DNA of 64,000 nt from Paraphysomonas bandaiensis (Eukaryota > Chrysophyceae), in assembly GCA_965644295.1 (NCBI GenBank), contig CBFFRP010000076.1, positions 62,001 to 126,000 of the forward strand. The letters are read 5' to 3'. Position 1 is the stretch's first letter; each line of letters starts with the position of its first letter. Below, one piece after another: positions 10,159 through 22,856 of this stretch. The notes under the pieces are model-generated. The model did not search any database. It was not told the origin of the DNA and was given only the letters and a program-made list of their open reading frames with translations. The translations under genes and the position numbers were made by a program.

Positions 10159-13100
10159 TTACCGCAACACATCTTTGTGAAATTTATAAACATCACGAAT
10201 TCTTAATATCAACTCTACAATAGAATCCACACGACCACTAAGTATATCTTCTTCAATTGACAGAGCACTGAGAGGAATTTGCTTATTCTTTGACAGTGCG
10301 CCAAGAACTTTGCGAATGTTCTGCAAGCGCTGTGCTCGGCATTTCGGCTTTTCTGTAAAGCCTGGGAGGGAACTACTTCTCTCCAGGTGTTGCAACAGCT
10401 TTCCTAACAAGACACCATCTGACAATGACGGCATCGTAACTTGTCCATTATCCCCTACTTCATATGGAGGCATGCCAGAAACAAGTCCCAAACGAGTGAG
10501 CCACCGAAAAGCAGTAGCAGCAGACTTCATATGTTTCGAATCCAATACCCCTGCAGCGGCTAGACGGAGACTGGATTTATCTAACTTAGTGGGAGGAGTA
10601 GATGGCATCGATATGCTGTCATCATAGGGAGATTGCTTTCCGGTATCTTTCGCTGATATAGGAGGCATCATCTTCTGAACCCATGGGGGTGGCTCAGGGT
10701 GATCAAACACGTCGGTGGTTGAGTGATTATGCTTCTCTCTATATTTGGACTCGTCAGCAACGTATTTTTCACGCATTCGTTTGACAGGACTCGGGGTCCG
10801 AGTAGAATCCTCCCGAGAAATGGTAGCCTGGACACGGAGTTGCGCTGGGCGAGGAGCACCCCGAAACCCATATTCGACAGAAGCTTCTTTCGTATCAACC
10901 ACATTTTCCAAGTTTTCTTTTTCTCCAAAAAGAGCCCAATCTAGGTGATCATCAGCAGGCGTTTCAATATCTGCATTAACGAAACCATGTTTACTTGGAT
11001 TAATATCACTTCCAATTGCCTTTCTATCTTTAGACACCATCAAACCTCCTGGAACATTGGAAGCGTCTACACAGTCATTTCATAAACAACTTTAGCAAAA
11101 ATGAATATGGCATGCTCGTTACCTGGTGCGATATCTCGACGATCTTTAATGACCGCACTCCAGTCTGGAGGTGTGTATCTCTCAATTCCCCCACTTATAC
11201 TGTCTGACTCATTTCTGGGTACTTCGCCATCGGAGTTCGCCTCGGATGGAATAACATCACCATACCGATGTGGCGGTGCTCGCATTTGCCGATTCTGAAA
11301 AGCAATGCGCATCTCGTGGACTTGGTTTCGATCACTCGCCTCATTTATAGCAGTTGTGACTGGAATAATATCGCATGCATTAGACGAACAACTTCCTGAC
11401 GCATCAACGTCAACCACGTCGTTATAATCTTTGCTCTCATTTTCTGGACCACAATCACGCACCCTTTTGTAGCCACCAGGAAACAAATCCGAGTTTCCCT
11501 TCCAATGTGGCTCACCCGCTGTGTTATCACTAGCAGGTATGCCACGGGTTAAAGGATTCGCAGATAAATTCACAGTGCTATCAAATGATGGCATCCGAGG
11601 TCCCACTGACTCCAGCCCGTGCTTCGGCTCCACAGATGCAGTTGACACAAGAAAATCACCACTATCCAGTGGTGGTGGCCACTCCTGTTGCTCCTGGCCT
11701 AGATAGGGTCGCTGTTTCTTAGAATCTTTAATGTCACCGGGGGTTCGTTTGACAGGAGGAACACCGTCTCGCAGGCGATGCATATCCTCGAGAAGTCCCA
11801 GTATAGCTGCCCATTCACCCTTCGCAATGTCTTCTTCTACTCCGGTATACAAGAAACGAGTACTCATATGTGAACTTCCGCGTAGTGCTTGAAGACATTT
11901 CCGAAGATTCGCAACACTCACACTGTAAGACTTGGCCTTTCTATGCCACCCCATAACCGGAGCACCTAAAATTTTTCCAGCGAGAAGACACAGAATTGTG
12001 CCATCCCTCAGAGGTCCTTCTAGTGTTGCAATGGACGGCATATCAGAAGGAAGGAGTCCTTTCATTATACCTGATAGCACTTCTTCTTCCACTAGCCAGT
12101 GCATTAGACTTTGATCAAGAGCCTTTCTATCTGCAATTGAGTACGGGAGGAGACGCGGCCAATTGGATACTTTGCTAATCGATTGGTCGGTAATGAGAGA
12201 CACACCAGCATCAGCATTAAAACCATTTTTGAGTGGATAGGCGCGCATAATTTCATCAAGTAGACCCCATAGTACGGTCTTCTTCGCTTCCAGAATAGCT
12301 TTCGGCTGGCACAAGTACACCTGAGGTATCGGTGGACACTTTCTAATCCGTAACAACCACAGTGCTCGTTCTATGTTTTCCATTGCCGAGGATATACTGG
12401 AGGGACGTCTGTTTACTAGTTGTATAAGCTGTGCGTGGCGGGCGGCATTCGGTTCCAAAAGGGCAACAAGCTCACAGAGTATTTCACCGTTTCTTAACCG
12501 GTCATCCTTTAAATCCGGTAATGCAGCCGCGGAGGATTGGTACCAATTTATGAACCCCCCCTCACCATCCCTAACACTAATGCCGAGTGTATATAGCCAG
12601 TCCTTAATTACAGAAAGTTGTGGGGGAAGTATTGGTGGCAGGTTTTCTGCCTGCATCGCCTCTTCGTCTCTCTCGGACAAACGAGGGGGTTGCCATTTAG
12701 GACCTTCACGCTTGGTCCTCCCTCGCCTACTATTATTCACTATAGTGCCTCTATCACGACTGTTTGAGGAAGCGATAGGTTTGACTACTTCCTCTGACAA
12801 CGGTTTATCTAGCTCAAACACAGTGTCCCTATCATGTTGATTCCACGAGCTGTCCCATCCATTCTCCCGCTCCTTGAGAGAACCGTCTTCCGATTTTATA
12901 GTACCACTTTTTTTCCGCATAGAAGACTTGGGTCTACGGGTCGATGGGTTCGATGCGACATTTTCCTTTCCAGCAGGTCGAGATGGCGCTCTTTTTGGAG
13001 GGGATGCGCTGCGAATACTCCTACGAGCAATGTACCCGGGATCTTGGCGACATGCTGGTAATAGTTTGGACGAAATACGCGCACTCTTAATAACTGATGG

Positions 13101-15151
13101 TGTTCCTGGATCACATTCACGTCAGTCACGGCATATTTCATCATGAACAAAATTATTACACCTGCAATGGACTGACGGGAATCCGCTTTGATGACTTCAA
13201 TAGGCGGATTCCTACAAGTCGCCTTTCCTGGTGAAGATGGTGGCGGAGGAGGCGTAGGGGAGCGAGAATGAGATATGGGGTGCCGTGGGGCACTTTTTGA
13301 TCTCAGCCTGCCCCTCTCCTCATATCCGCGTTGTTGACACAGTCGCGTCCCACATGCTTTGTAAACAGCCATGAGAACCGGCCACAGAGAACGTCGACCA
13401 GATATCAAATCTTGTGGTATAATGAGCTCCAGATCCTCAAGACCACTGTGAGAGGAGAGCGCCTTAAGAGAAACTGCAACATTGCGAACAGCCTGTACGG
13501 TTCGTGAGTGAGCTGTACAACAGAAATATATATAGACAACACCAGTCAACACACCTACACAGACAAACACGACAATGTATATAAAAATACTACTAACCTG
13601 CGCTCTACTGCGGACTGACAAATCTGTGCCAACCAGCATCAAACGTGGACGTTGCGTCCGATTTGTATCATCAGTATCATATGATCCACGAATTAGTACA
13701 CGTTTGTTTCCGTCGCTACCTCGTCCTCCGAGTACTTTCACGGTCGGTCCCGAGGCGACCTGATGTAGCATTTACAGAAATATTACCTCCCATGATACAA
13801 GCAAATAAAAACACATGCTATCATTAATATATGGTTCATATCGATTATTGTCATACATACAGGAAGTGCATGGCATATCCCTTCATTACCTCCTTGACTT
13901 CTTTGCGATTTCCACGGGAACAAATCGCAGCAAGTTGTGAAAGCAGGACACCATTGCTCCATTCATCATCAAGATTCACTCCTTCTGACGTATCTGGCGG
14001 TGGGCGAGCGATAATTCCAATAGAGTCCAACCATCGTATCAATGTCATGCGGTCTTCCGAGGATACAGCCCCTCCACTCAAGGCATCCACCGGCTCTGGT
14101 TCACTCAGTGACCCAGCACCAAACACCAGGTCTACATCCTTATTATTCATTGACGAATACGGCTTTATAGCCGATTTTAATGTAGATCCACTCATTGGTT
14201 TCTTTATGATTTTGTCTCTGTTCCTTGATTGATGATCTTTTCGAAGGTGGTCTTTCACATGTGTCAGTCGCCCCGGAATCGCCTCAGAGTGGTTCAGCAA
14301 ATGCGATTCATGATGCTCCACTGGGGTATCTACATGGGAATGTCTGCGGCTACTTATTGCTTCCTTCGGTGTTTCTGATGTGTCTAAGGGGGGGGATTCA
14401 CAGAAGTCGTCCTCTAAACACAACCGAAACGCCATTCAGCGTGAACAAAAACAAAAACTCTACTCAGTGACCTACCGGCATCCTGTTCATCACTCGCAGA
14501 AGGAATAAACCTTGTGCTGTTCTCTCCAAACGATATACGCCTTTTCTCTTCAGTATGAGAAGGTGTAGTAATGCTGGTATTAAGCTGGGAACGGTTAGTT
14601 TTCGATTTGGTGCTTGCTTGTGGGGTAGGGTCCGCTGGTGGGGTAGAGGTTATCTGCTTGCTGACTGCTGCGACATACTTTGTTGCAGGCGGATGAGGAG
14701 AAGAAATTTGTACAAGTGATTGTCCTGTCGATATTCTATATAGAATTTCCAAAAGCCACAAAGTTTCTTCCGGCTGTCCCCGACTAATCAAATCCGCAGC
14801 GGACTGTGCCCGTAATTCTGATGGAAGATTGCCCCAGCCATGCTCCATACCAATGAAGTTAAGCACACAGCGAGCAACACTAGACATATATTACTCAATA
14901 GCTCTACATGAAACGAACATTACCTAGTGAAGGTTGTACACGAGTCAATGTGAGGGATCGTTTTGCCATTTTCAGCAAACAGCACAATATCTTTGAGGGT
15001 TGTTCCGGACCGTAAGTCCTCACAGCTCGAAAACTGCACAAATAATATGAGTAAATAACAACACTCGATTGACGGCAAGTACCAGTGCACATGATGGCTT
15101 AGGAATCGAATTAATCCAGTACTTAATATGATTCGGAACCGCAAAATTCAT
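10159..15151 (-). CDS. Protein with five divergent calponin-homology-like domains (about 1,490 aa, 8 exons)
   Basis: Exons on the minus strand: 15151-15083, 15033-14924, 14879-14476, 14413-13890, 13759-13598, 13492-13162, 13105-11123, 11048-10159; total 4,473 nt in frame. Five segments have the CH pattern of a W-containing first helix, a D-G-x-x-L turn and a hydrophobic last helix: about 1-112 (KYWINSIP, CEDLRSGTTL), 312-471 (IRWLDSIGI, NGVLLSQLAAI, LWPVLMAVYKA, split by a roughly 50-residue insert), 699-825 (DWLYTLGI, LRNGEILCELVALLEP), 860-981 (LMHWLVEEEV, LRDGTILCLLAGKIL) and 1369-1485 (FRWLTRLGL, LSDGVLLGKLLQHLE). Linkers are Ser/Pro/Arg-rich and look disordered. CH domains bind actin or microtubules, so a cytoskeletal role is likely, but sequence similarity is weak and no named orthologue is recognised. 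It is head-to-head with GluRS. Confidence 0.75.
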
Positions 15152-15837
15152 AATCAAACTAACTGCCGGAGTGAATCATTCATGTGAATGGAAGCGCTAA
15201 AGGTGGTGCAAGATCAAGCTAACACCATTGCAAGTTAAAAGATCGTGAGTGCAGTGGATCTACTGGTCGGTCGATGAGGGGAGATGCCTATGTGTATGTG
15301 TATGTATATGCGGGTCTTAATAGTCGCGACCATATTCAAAAATAATCACCCATCGACACTGCATCCTACAGTACATACACAGCAGTACATACATACATAT
15401 AAACTGTACATGATATATAGACATACTCTGTCTATGAGCCGTATACCGTATAGCAGATATACATACATACATACACAGCAGTTAACTACAACGACTTTTT
15501 GAAATTGATATACAGTACATACTACTCAGTATTCCAGCACGTATATAGCAGTACTGCATCTTCAACCACCTCCACACCAGGTTTCTTCGAAACTGCGAGT
15601 GGTTCATAGTTGCATACAGCAGAATACTATACAGTACGAGACGTCGTGTATGCGATTTTGCATCATCATCAGCACAAAAAAATTGCTGAATATCCACCAC
15701 ACACCACACGTGACACTCCCTCCCTGCTCTCCATACATACATACATACACAGAGAGATAGACGGAGAAGGGACTCATTGGGAATAAGCAAAGCAGCACCT
15801 CGCAGTTCAGAGAAGCTTGCAACCATCTCTGAATAAT
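15152..15837. promoter_or_regulatory. Shared divergent promoter, CH-domain gene/GluRS
   Basis: A 686-bp gap between opposing starts. It contains short TACA repeats and motif copies ACACAGCAGTACAT (15377-15390), CACAGCAGTTAAC (from 15474), TATAGCAGTACTG (from 15543) and ATACAGCAGAATAC (from 15614). These resemble the motif in other head-to-head gaps. No gene is seen. Confidence 0.5.
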
Positions 15838-18800
15838 ATGTCTGAGTTAGAGGAATTACATAAGCAAATCAGTGCTAAGGGCGACGAGATCCGCTCTCTT
15901 AAGGCTAATAAGGTCTCCAAGCAGGATCTCGATCCTCACATCAAGGAATTAATAGGGCTCAAAGAGAGGTGAGTGTGTGTGATCAGCACATGTGTAGTAA
16001 TCCGACCAATAGATATCGCGATCTCAATGGCGGCGTAGAGTATGCACCGCCTTCAGCTGCTCCTCAGCGCAGCCCTCAGTTGATTGAGTTGGAAGGACTC
16101 ATCGCTGCTAAGGGGGATGAAATTCGCCAATTGAAAGCGAACAAGGCCGAAAAAGATGTGATAAACACTCATGTGCAGGACCTACTTGCCCTGAAAGAGC
16201 GCTACAAAGAGGCAAATGGCGGAGTGGCTTATGCTACTGAGGCTAAACCTGAGCCGAGCAAGAAGAAGAAAGCAGCAGCAGAGCCTGCTCAAGCTCCTGC
16301 CCGTGAGGGCCCAAGTAAGAAGGAACTTAACAAAATGAAAAGGAAAGAAAAACGCAAGGGTGGTGGGGAGAAGGCTGATGGTGACGCAGGAACTGCGCCT
16401 GGGAAGGCACTCACTGGTGAGCAACGTAGTGCAGGGAAAGCACAGCCCCCACAGATCACCTACCATTCCAAAGCAGAGCCAGCAGTCTCTCGTTTGGTAA
16501 TGGCGTTGACAGGCCAAGTTATCTCATGCGTGGCATCTTCGCCTGAAAGTCCTGCGCATCAGCCGTATTTGCTCACCGCATCGGGATCTCTATCAGGTGA
16601 CCTAGCCGTGGCACGATACCTCTGCCGCTCCTCTCTCCCTGCGCTGCTTCTGACTAACCCGTTGGAAGCCAGCCAGGTTGACCAGTGGTTAGACCATTGT
16701 ACCGCCGTTTCTTCTTCCGGGGTTGGGTTAGAGAGTACATTTGCTCTTTTAGAAGGTCACCTTGCAGACAAGACTTACCTCGTGGGTGAAACCCTTTCCC
16801 TCGCTGATATCGCTGTGTACGTTCTCGTGTCGGGCTCGCCAGCCCCTACCTCCTATCCTCGCAGCGCTCGGTGGCTTTCTCTGGTTTCATCTCTGCTTCC
16901 GCAGGTAACTGCTCTCCCTTCTGCCAAAGGTGGGAAGTCATCGGGTAAATCCAAAGGAAAAGGCGAAAAGCAAAGTGGTGGTAAGAACTCGGAGTCAGAG
17001 GACACATGTCCCCATCTGGAAGGTGCTGTGGAGGGTCAAGTTTGTACACGGTTTCCCCCGGAGCCCTCTGGATATCTGCATATTGGTGGGTGACGTTTGT
17101 GTATCTTACTTTGATTGATATTTGCTTTGCAGGACACACGAAAGCAGCCCTTTTAAATCAGTATTACGCTCAGCGATACAAAGGGAAACTTATAGTACGC
17201 TTCGACGACACCAATCCGTCAAAAGAAAAGGAAGAGTATGTTGATAATATCATTCGTGATCTTGCTACCTTAAATATCAAAGGTGATGTGGTAAGTATTT
17301 TGTACAAGGAGTGTCTGTAATTTCCATTGCTTGTATGTGGGACTGGCCTAGTTATGCTCAAATGCTAAAGTACAGTCTGTTTATGAATGTCAATGAGGAC
17401 TTTTGAGTAGGGACATCAGATATCCTGTAAAGGAATGACGATTTACCTGTAATTAGTAGAAGACTGAGACATCCATCCATTATGGCTGTATGATACCTGG
17501 ATAATGCGATGTCGTATGTATGGTCATCTCTGTATTGCAATCAATGTTTTTGTCTATATGTGGATGTCAATGAGGACTTTTGAGTAGGGACATCAGATAT
17601 CCTGTAAAGGAATGACGATTTACCTGTAATTAGTAGAAGACTGAGACATCCATCCATTATGGCTGTATGATACCTGGATAATGCGATGTCGTATGTATGG
17701 TCATCTCTGTATTGCAATCAATGTTTTTGTCTATATGTGGATGTCAATGAGGACTTTTGAGTAGGGACATCAGATATCCTGTAAAGGAATGACGATTTAC
17801 CTGTAATTAGTAGAAGACTGAGACATCCATTCATTATGGCTGTATGATACCTGGATAATGCGATGTCGTATGTATGGTCATCTCTGTATTGCAATCAATG
17901 TTTTTGTCTATATGTGGATGTCAATGAGGACTTTTGAGTAGGGACATCAGATATCCTGTAAAGGAATGACGATTTACCTGTAATTAGTAGAAGACTGAGA
18001 CATCCATCCATTATGGCTGTATGATACCTGGATAATGCGATGTCGTATGTATGGTCATCTCTGTATTGCAATCAATGTTTTTGTCTATATGTGGATGTCA
18101 ATGAGGACTTTTGAGTAGGGACATCAGATATCCTGTAAAGGAATGACGATTTACCTGTAATTAGTAGACGACTGAGACATCCATCCATTATGGCTGTATG
18201 ATACCTGGATAATGCGATGTCGTATGTATGGTCATCTCTGTATTGCAATCAATGTTTTTGTCTATATGTGGATGTCAATGAGGACTTTTGAGTAGGGACA
18301 TCAGATATCCTGTAAAGGAATGACGATTTACCTGTAATTAGTAGAAGACTGAGACATCCATCCATTATGGCTGTATGATACCTGGATAATGCGATGTCGT
18401 ATGTATGGTCATCTCTGTATTGCAATCAATGTTTTTGTCTATATGTGGATGTCAATGAGGACTTTTGAGTAGGGACATCAGATATCCTGTAAAGGAATGA
18501 CGATTTACCTGTAATTAGTAGAAGACTGAGACATCCATCCATTATGGCTGTATGATACCTGGATAATGCGATGTCGTATGTATGGTCATCTCTGTATTGC
18601 AATCAATGTTTTTGTCTATATGTGGATGTCAATGAGGACTTTTGAGTAGGGACATCAGATATCCTGTAAAGGAATGACGATTTACCTGTAATTAGTAGAC
18701 GACTGAGACATCCATCCATTATGGCTGTATGATACCTGGATAATGCGATGTCGTATGTATGGTCATCTCTGTATTGCAATCAATGTTTTTGTCTATATGT

Positions 18801-21103
18801 GGATGTCAATGAGGACTTTTGAGTAGGGACATCAGATATCCTGTAAAGGAATGACGATTTACCTGTAATTAGTAGAAGACTGAGACATCCATCCATTATG
18901 GCTGTATGATACCTGGATAATGCGATGTCGTATGTATGGTCATCTCTGTATTGCAATCAATGTTTTTGTCTATATGTGGATGTCAATGAGGACTTTTGAG
19001 TAGGGACATCAGATATCCTGTAAAGGAATGACGATTTACCTGTAATTAGTAGAAGACTGAGACATCCATCCATTATGGCTGTATGATACCTGGATAATGC
19101 GATGTCGTATGTATGGTCATCTCTGTATTGCAATCAATGTTTTTGTCTATATGTGGATGTCAATGAGGACTTTTGAGTAGGGACATCAGATATCCTGTAA
19201 AGGAATGACGATTTACCTGTAATTAGTAGAAGACTGAGACATCCATTCATCATCTGTATAATGCAATGCTTTGTGTATGAAGTTTTCAGCTGTACTTTTC
19301 TGATAGCGTTAATTTTGAGTTTTTTAGTAATGTTGATATTTTTGTTTCAGGTGACCCACACTTCTGATCACTTTGACACATGTCAAAAGGTAGTGTATAG
19401 GATTATGTACTTTTTTATAAACTCATTCGTGGTTAATTGAGCAGTACGCCCGCCAGATGATTAAGAAGGGATTAGCGTACATGGATGACACAGAACAGGA
19501 TAAGATGCAAGCCGAGCGTCTTGCCCGGGTGGAGTCGTACCGCAGAAACACTTCTCCTGAAGAGAATTTAGAGGTAGGTGTCTCGTGTTTGGACCATGGG
19601 TGATGTCCACTAACTCAGAATGTGCTGTCACAGCTTTTTGAGAAGCTCTTGAGAGGAGATCCTGATACCATTAAGTTTTGTCTGCGAGCCAAAATTGATA
19701 TGACCAGCGTGAATGGTACTATGCGTGATCCTGTGCTGTATAGATACAACCCCACTCCGCATAACCGTACTGGCACAAAGTACAAAGCTTATCCTACTTA
19801 CGACTTCGCATGTCCGATCGTCGACTCCATTGAGGGTGTGACACATGCTCTGCGAACAACCGAATACAATGATAGAGACGAACAGTACCACTGGCTGCAG
19901 GAGGCTATGGGTCTAAGGCGTGTGCACATCTTGGCGTACGGGAAAATCAACTTTGTTCACACTGTGTTGTCAAAGAGGAAGCTTAATTGGTTTGTCGAGA
20001 ATGGCAAGGTTGATGGCTGGAACGACCCCCGCTTCCCAACTATACAGGGTTGTGTGAGACGAGGAATGCAGGTGGACTCCCTCAAAAACTTTATTATTTC
20101 TCAAGGTGCATCACGGCGAGTGATTAACATGGAGTGGGACAAGTTTTGGAGTGAGAATAAGCGCGTATTGGAAGATATTTCCCCACGTTATATGGCCGTC
20201 ACCCGGGATACGAAGGTTCCTTTCTTAGTCACTAATGTCCCTGGGGAAGTTGTTGGTGTTTCAATTCAGCGCCACCCACAAAAGCCTGAGATGGGAATGA
20301 GGGTTAGTGTTCAACTGTTAAATCTTTGAACCTCAACTCCGGTATTTGATAGGTGTCAAGGCGCTACAATAAACTTTATCTGGAAGTGGAGGACTGTCAG
20401 AATTTCTCGGAAGGGGAGGAAGTTACACTTGTCCGATGGGGTAACTTTTTCATTGACAAAATGGAGAGGAATTCCAATGGAGAAGTAGTGTCGATGGAGG
20501 TATGACCTTTTTGTGGTTTGGAGTACATAATTTCGTACTGTAAGCGCACTCCTAGTGTATATCATGATATATGCATATTTTTTCATGGATAATGACCATG
20601 CTGCATTTATATTAACAATATCATGACTTTCTTATAAGGGACGTTTCAACCCTGATGCTACCAATTTCTCGAAGACAAAGAAGGCCACCTGGATTGCAGC
20701 AATTGTATGATTCTTGCTCCGTTACATTCATTCCCTAATTTGAATTTGCAGCCTGAATTGGTTCCGTGTCAGCTAGTTGAATTCGACCATCTTATTACGA
20801 AACCGAAATTGGGCGACGATGATGACTTCAAAGATTATGTCACTCCAGTTAGTCGGGCTGAGGTTTGTCTCAAATTTTAAATGTTTACTTTCTAAACAAG
20901 TATATATGCAGACGATTGCACTCGCTGATCCCTATTTGCGCACTGTCCAGACTGGTGAAGTGATTCAACTTGAACGCAAAGGTTTCTTCAGATGTGATAA
21001 AGCCTATGGTGGAAGCCCGGATAAGCCTGCAGTACTGTTCCTCATTCCAGATGGTAGGGTGAAGGCCATGTCAACTCTCAAGTCTGCTTTGAGTCACAGA
21101 TAA
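15838..21103 (+). CDS. EARS: Glutamyl-tRNA synthetase, cytosolic, with two N-terminal WHEP domains (904 aa, 10 exons)
   Basis: Exons: 15838-15968, 16013-17085, 17133-17290, 19351-19389, 19445-19573, 19634-20302, 20353-20499, 20639-20704, 20752-20862, 20912-21103 (2,715 nt in frame). The enzyme charges tRNA-Glu. Order: two WHEP domains in tandem (about 1-50 and 62-118; each has KGDEIRxLKANK and LKERY), a Lys-rich linker ([28 protein letters not shown]), a GST-C-like domain (about 195-320, [25 protein letters not shown]), then the class I catalytic core with HIGH at 400-403, [30 protein letters not shown] and the KMSKS-type loop LSKRK at 622-626, and the eukaryotic/archaeal-type beta-barrel anticodon region. 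There is no fused ProRS. The HIGH motif is split by an intron. Intron 3 is 2,060 nt because of a satellite array; the other introns range from about 44 to about 140 nt. Confidence 0.93.
17388..19250 (+). repeat. 177-bp satellite array inside a GluRS intron (about 10.5 copies)
   Basis: Copies begin with TGTCAATGAGGACTTTTGAG at 17388, 17565, 17742, 17919, 18096, 18273, 18450, 18627, 18804, 18981 and 19158, exactly 177 bp apart; the last is cut after about 92 bp. Copies are almost identical. One variant base (GACGACTG instead of GAAGACTG) occurs at 18169 and 18700, three monomers apart, and another (CCATTCAT) in copy 3 and the last copy. It lies wholly within the intron 17291-19350, so it is presumably spliced out. 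There is no ORF. Confidence 0.97.
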
Positions 21104-21458
21104 ATCGTTTATTTTGTGAGTTTGCACAGTGGACCATATCACTATTTAACTAATTGCGATGCACTCTCACCCGTGCGCACTAACGGTGTAGTCATGTTCG
21201 ATCATAATAACGTAGTATACTTTTGAACTTAATCTACTCAGCAAAATTGATTTGTATCAGCTGCTCCCCACGAACTTTGTAACCAATATATAAACTGAAT
21301 TCACTGAAGTGCCGCTACGTTTTTATCGCACGAAGTATATCCTAGACAGGGCTGAGAGTGTCAACTGCCAATTACTGAAATTGGGACAGCCAATAATAAT
21401 TGACTTCAACCTGCTTCAATTAATTGATACATTTTGATACTGACAAGTCCAATTGGAG
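21104..21458. other. Intergenic after GluRS, no gene seen
   Basis: AT-rich sequence with a diverged AATT-rich element near 21358-21430 (CAATTACTGAAATTGGGACA, CTTCAATTAATTGATAC) related to the element at 44524-44632. No coding potential is seen. Confidence 0.5.
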
Positions 21459-21617
21459 TGCTCATATTAGTCACTACAGATAAGAATAAGTGCTACAAAT
21501 GTACAAATTACATGTAGCTAAAATAATAATCTATAGTAACTTTGAAACTTTAACTAGTTACATGTAATTTCCAATTTCCACCACTTATTCTTATATGTGT
21601 AGTGACTAATATGAGCA
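21459..21617. repeat. MITE-like inverted repeat (about 160 bp)
   Basis: The left arm TGCTCATATTAGTCACTACA (from 21459) continues to AAGAATAAGTG at 21492. The right arm from 21582 (CACTTATTCTTATATGTGTA) continues to ATGAGCA at 21617. The arms are about 34 bp and nearly complementary, with a partly symmetric centre (ACATGTA on both sides). This is the structure of a small non-autonomous DNA element. No transposase is seen nearby. Confidence 0.7.
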
Positions 21618-21790
21618 TCGTTTCGTATAAGGCTATCATAATATTGTTATTGAATGCAATAATTGTAATGCTATTCTGAGCCACTTTAACAGAAACAACG
21701 GTGATGGAATATTAGGCCGGTGAACCAATCAATATATTTTACAGTATATTGCAATTCAATATATATTGTTCCCTCTACTATATTGACAAT
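21613..21790 (+). repeat. Dispersed repeat R2, copy 1
   Basis: Contains TTCGTATAAGGCTATCATAA, GAGCCACTTTAACA, GGCCGGTG and CCAATCAATATATTTTACAG. The same order of blocks recurs at 28559-28712 just upstream of the Copia ORF. Non-coding. Confidence 0.75.
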
Positions 21791-22221
21791 TGACCATTTT
21801 CAGATGATTAAGATCGTTGTAAGAGAAGTTTAAGTTAGTCAAACTAGATAGATTACTTTATTATGATTGTATACACAATTGTGTGTGTTGTCATGTAACA
21901 CATGTCAACAACATGATATATTATTTCGTTCATGTTAACCACTGCTCAACTTCCGTATCTTGAATCGTCATGATATAATACTTCAGTTTCACAGTTATAG
22001 CTATATAGCACCTTTGACTATTGACTACGTATTACTGTTTTTCACATTGTATTTAACGTATTCTACAGTACTATCTTAGAGAACCATACGTATTCCAACA
22101 TACTACACAGTAGCCCTGGATTATAGGACCTTTAGCATGTGTTTATACAGTTCACCGGGCTGCTGGAAAAAGACTTTATTGAAGACGTCTACCAGAAAGT
22201 TTGACAGCTGCAGTAACAGAT

Positions 22222-22850
22222 CCAAATTCGGACTCGCACCTTTTCGTGGTGTTCTGGTGGATAAAATTACGGGAGATTTCTCCCGAAAACTAACGTTAGC
22301 CACATATATATTCAGCAGTTAATTTTCTGTCCACTCATATAGCCAAAACTACTACTGTGGTACAAGGGGCATTAATAGACGTCTATGGCATGTGCGACTG
22401 GACCCACCTCAAGGGCATCCGGGTGGGTATTGGGCTGCCTGCTGAGTAAAGCATCCGGGAATGGGTCCACCTCAAGGGCATCCGGGGTATTGAGTTGCCC
22501 ACTCATAGTAAAAAATATGCTTGTGTGGTACAAAACGGACACTAATAAGTGTCACTGATGTATACGTCTTTGGGCCTTGATACCAGTTCCCGGTAATTAT
22601 AATAGCATTACCATAATTATTAACGGTTACCAGGACCTGAACGAATAAACAGGCACCCGGGTATTGGGCTATTCACCTTCAGGAGAAAGAGCGACAGTGG
22701 TTGCACCTTGTTGGTGCTTACGGTGACACACAAGCAGCTTCGTAGCCTTAAATAGTAGGATATTATCATATTTAAGTAGTTAGTTAACGTGTTTTGATAC
22801 ATTAGTTCTGACTCCTAAACGCCTATTGTTAATAAGCAGACATTCACTAC
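22222..22850 (-). repeat. Dispersed repeat family DR, copy D (reverse, with nested insertion)
   Basis: A reverse-sense copy from GACTCGCACCTTTTCGTGGT to the terminal CGCCTATTGTTAATAAG region. It has a partly duplicated centre (two GGGCATCCGGG.. blocks) and is interrupted at 22581-22641 by a different small element. Confidence 0.75.
22581..22641 (-). mobile_element. Small CAGG-ended palindromic element nested in a DR copy
   Basis: Other DR copies read GGGCCTTGACGAATAAACAG without a break. Here about 61 bp is inserted between CCTTGA and CGAATAAAC. Read on the minus strand the insert starts CAGGTCCTGGTAACCGTTAA and contains TAATGCTATTATAATTACCG, matching the start of the elements at 57682 and 57998 (CAGGGCCTGGTAA). 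It is an example of a filled versus an empty site. The target duplication is not clean. Confidence 0.65.
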
Positions 22851-22856
22851 TGCCTA

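Noticed and set aside
12896-13160. Coding continuation of exon 6 of the CH-domain gene through 13161-13106
   Set aside because: A donor GTGTAAT at 13161 and acceptor at 13106 give a model in frame with the long exon; reading through changes frame and leads to a stop at 12896.
15969-16012. GluRS frame starting inside 15969
   Set aside because: That stretch is a 44-nt intron (GTGAGT...ATAG); the true start at 15838 adds the first WHEP domain.
17388-19250. CRISPR-like look of regularly spaced repeats
   Set aside because: The whole 177-bp unit repeats without unique spacers, it lies in a spliced intron and the organism is eukaryotic.
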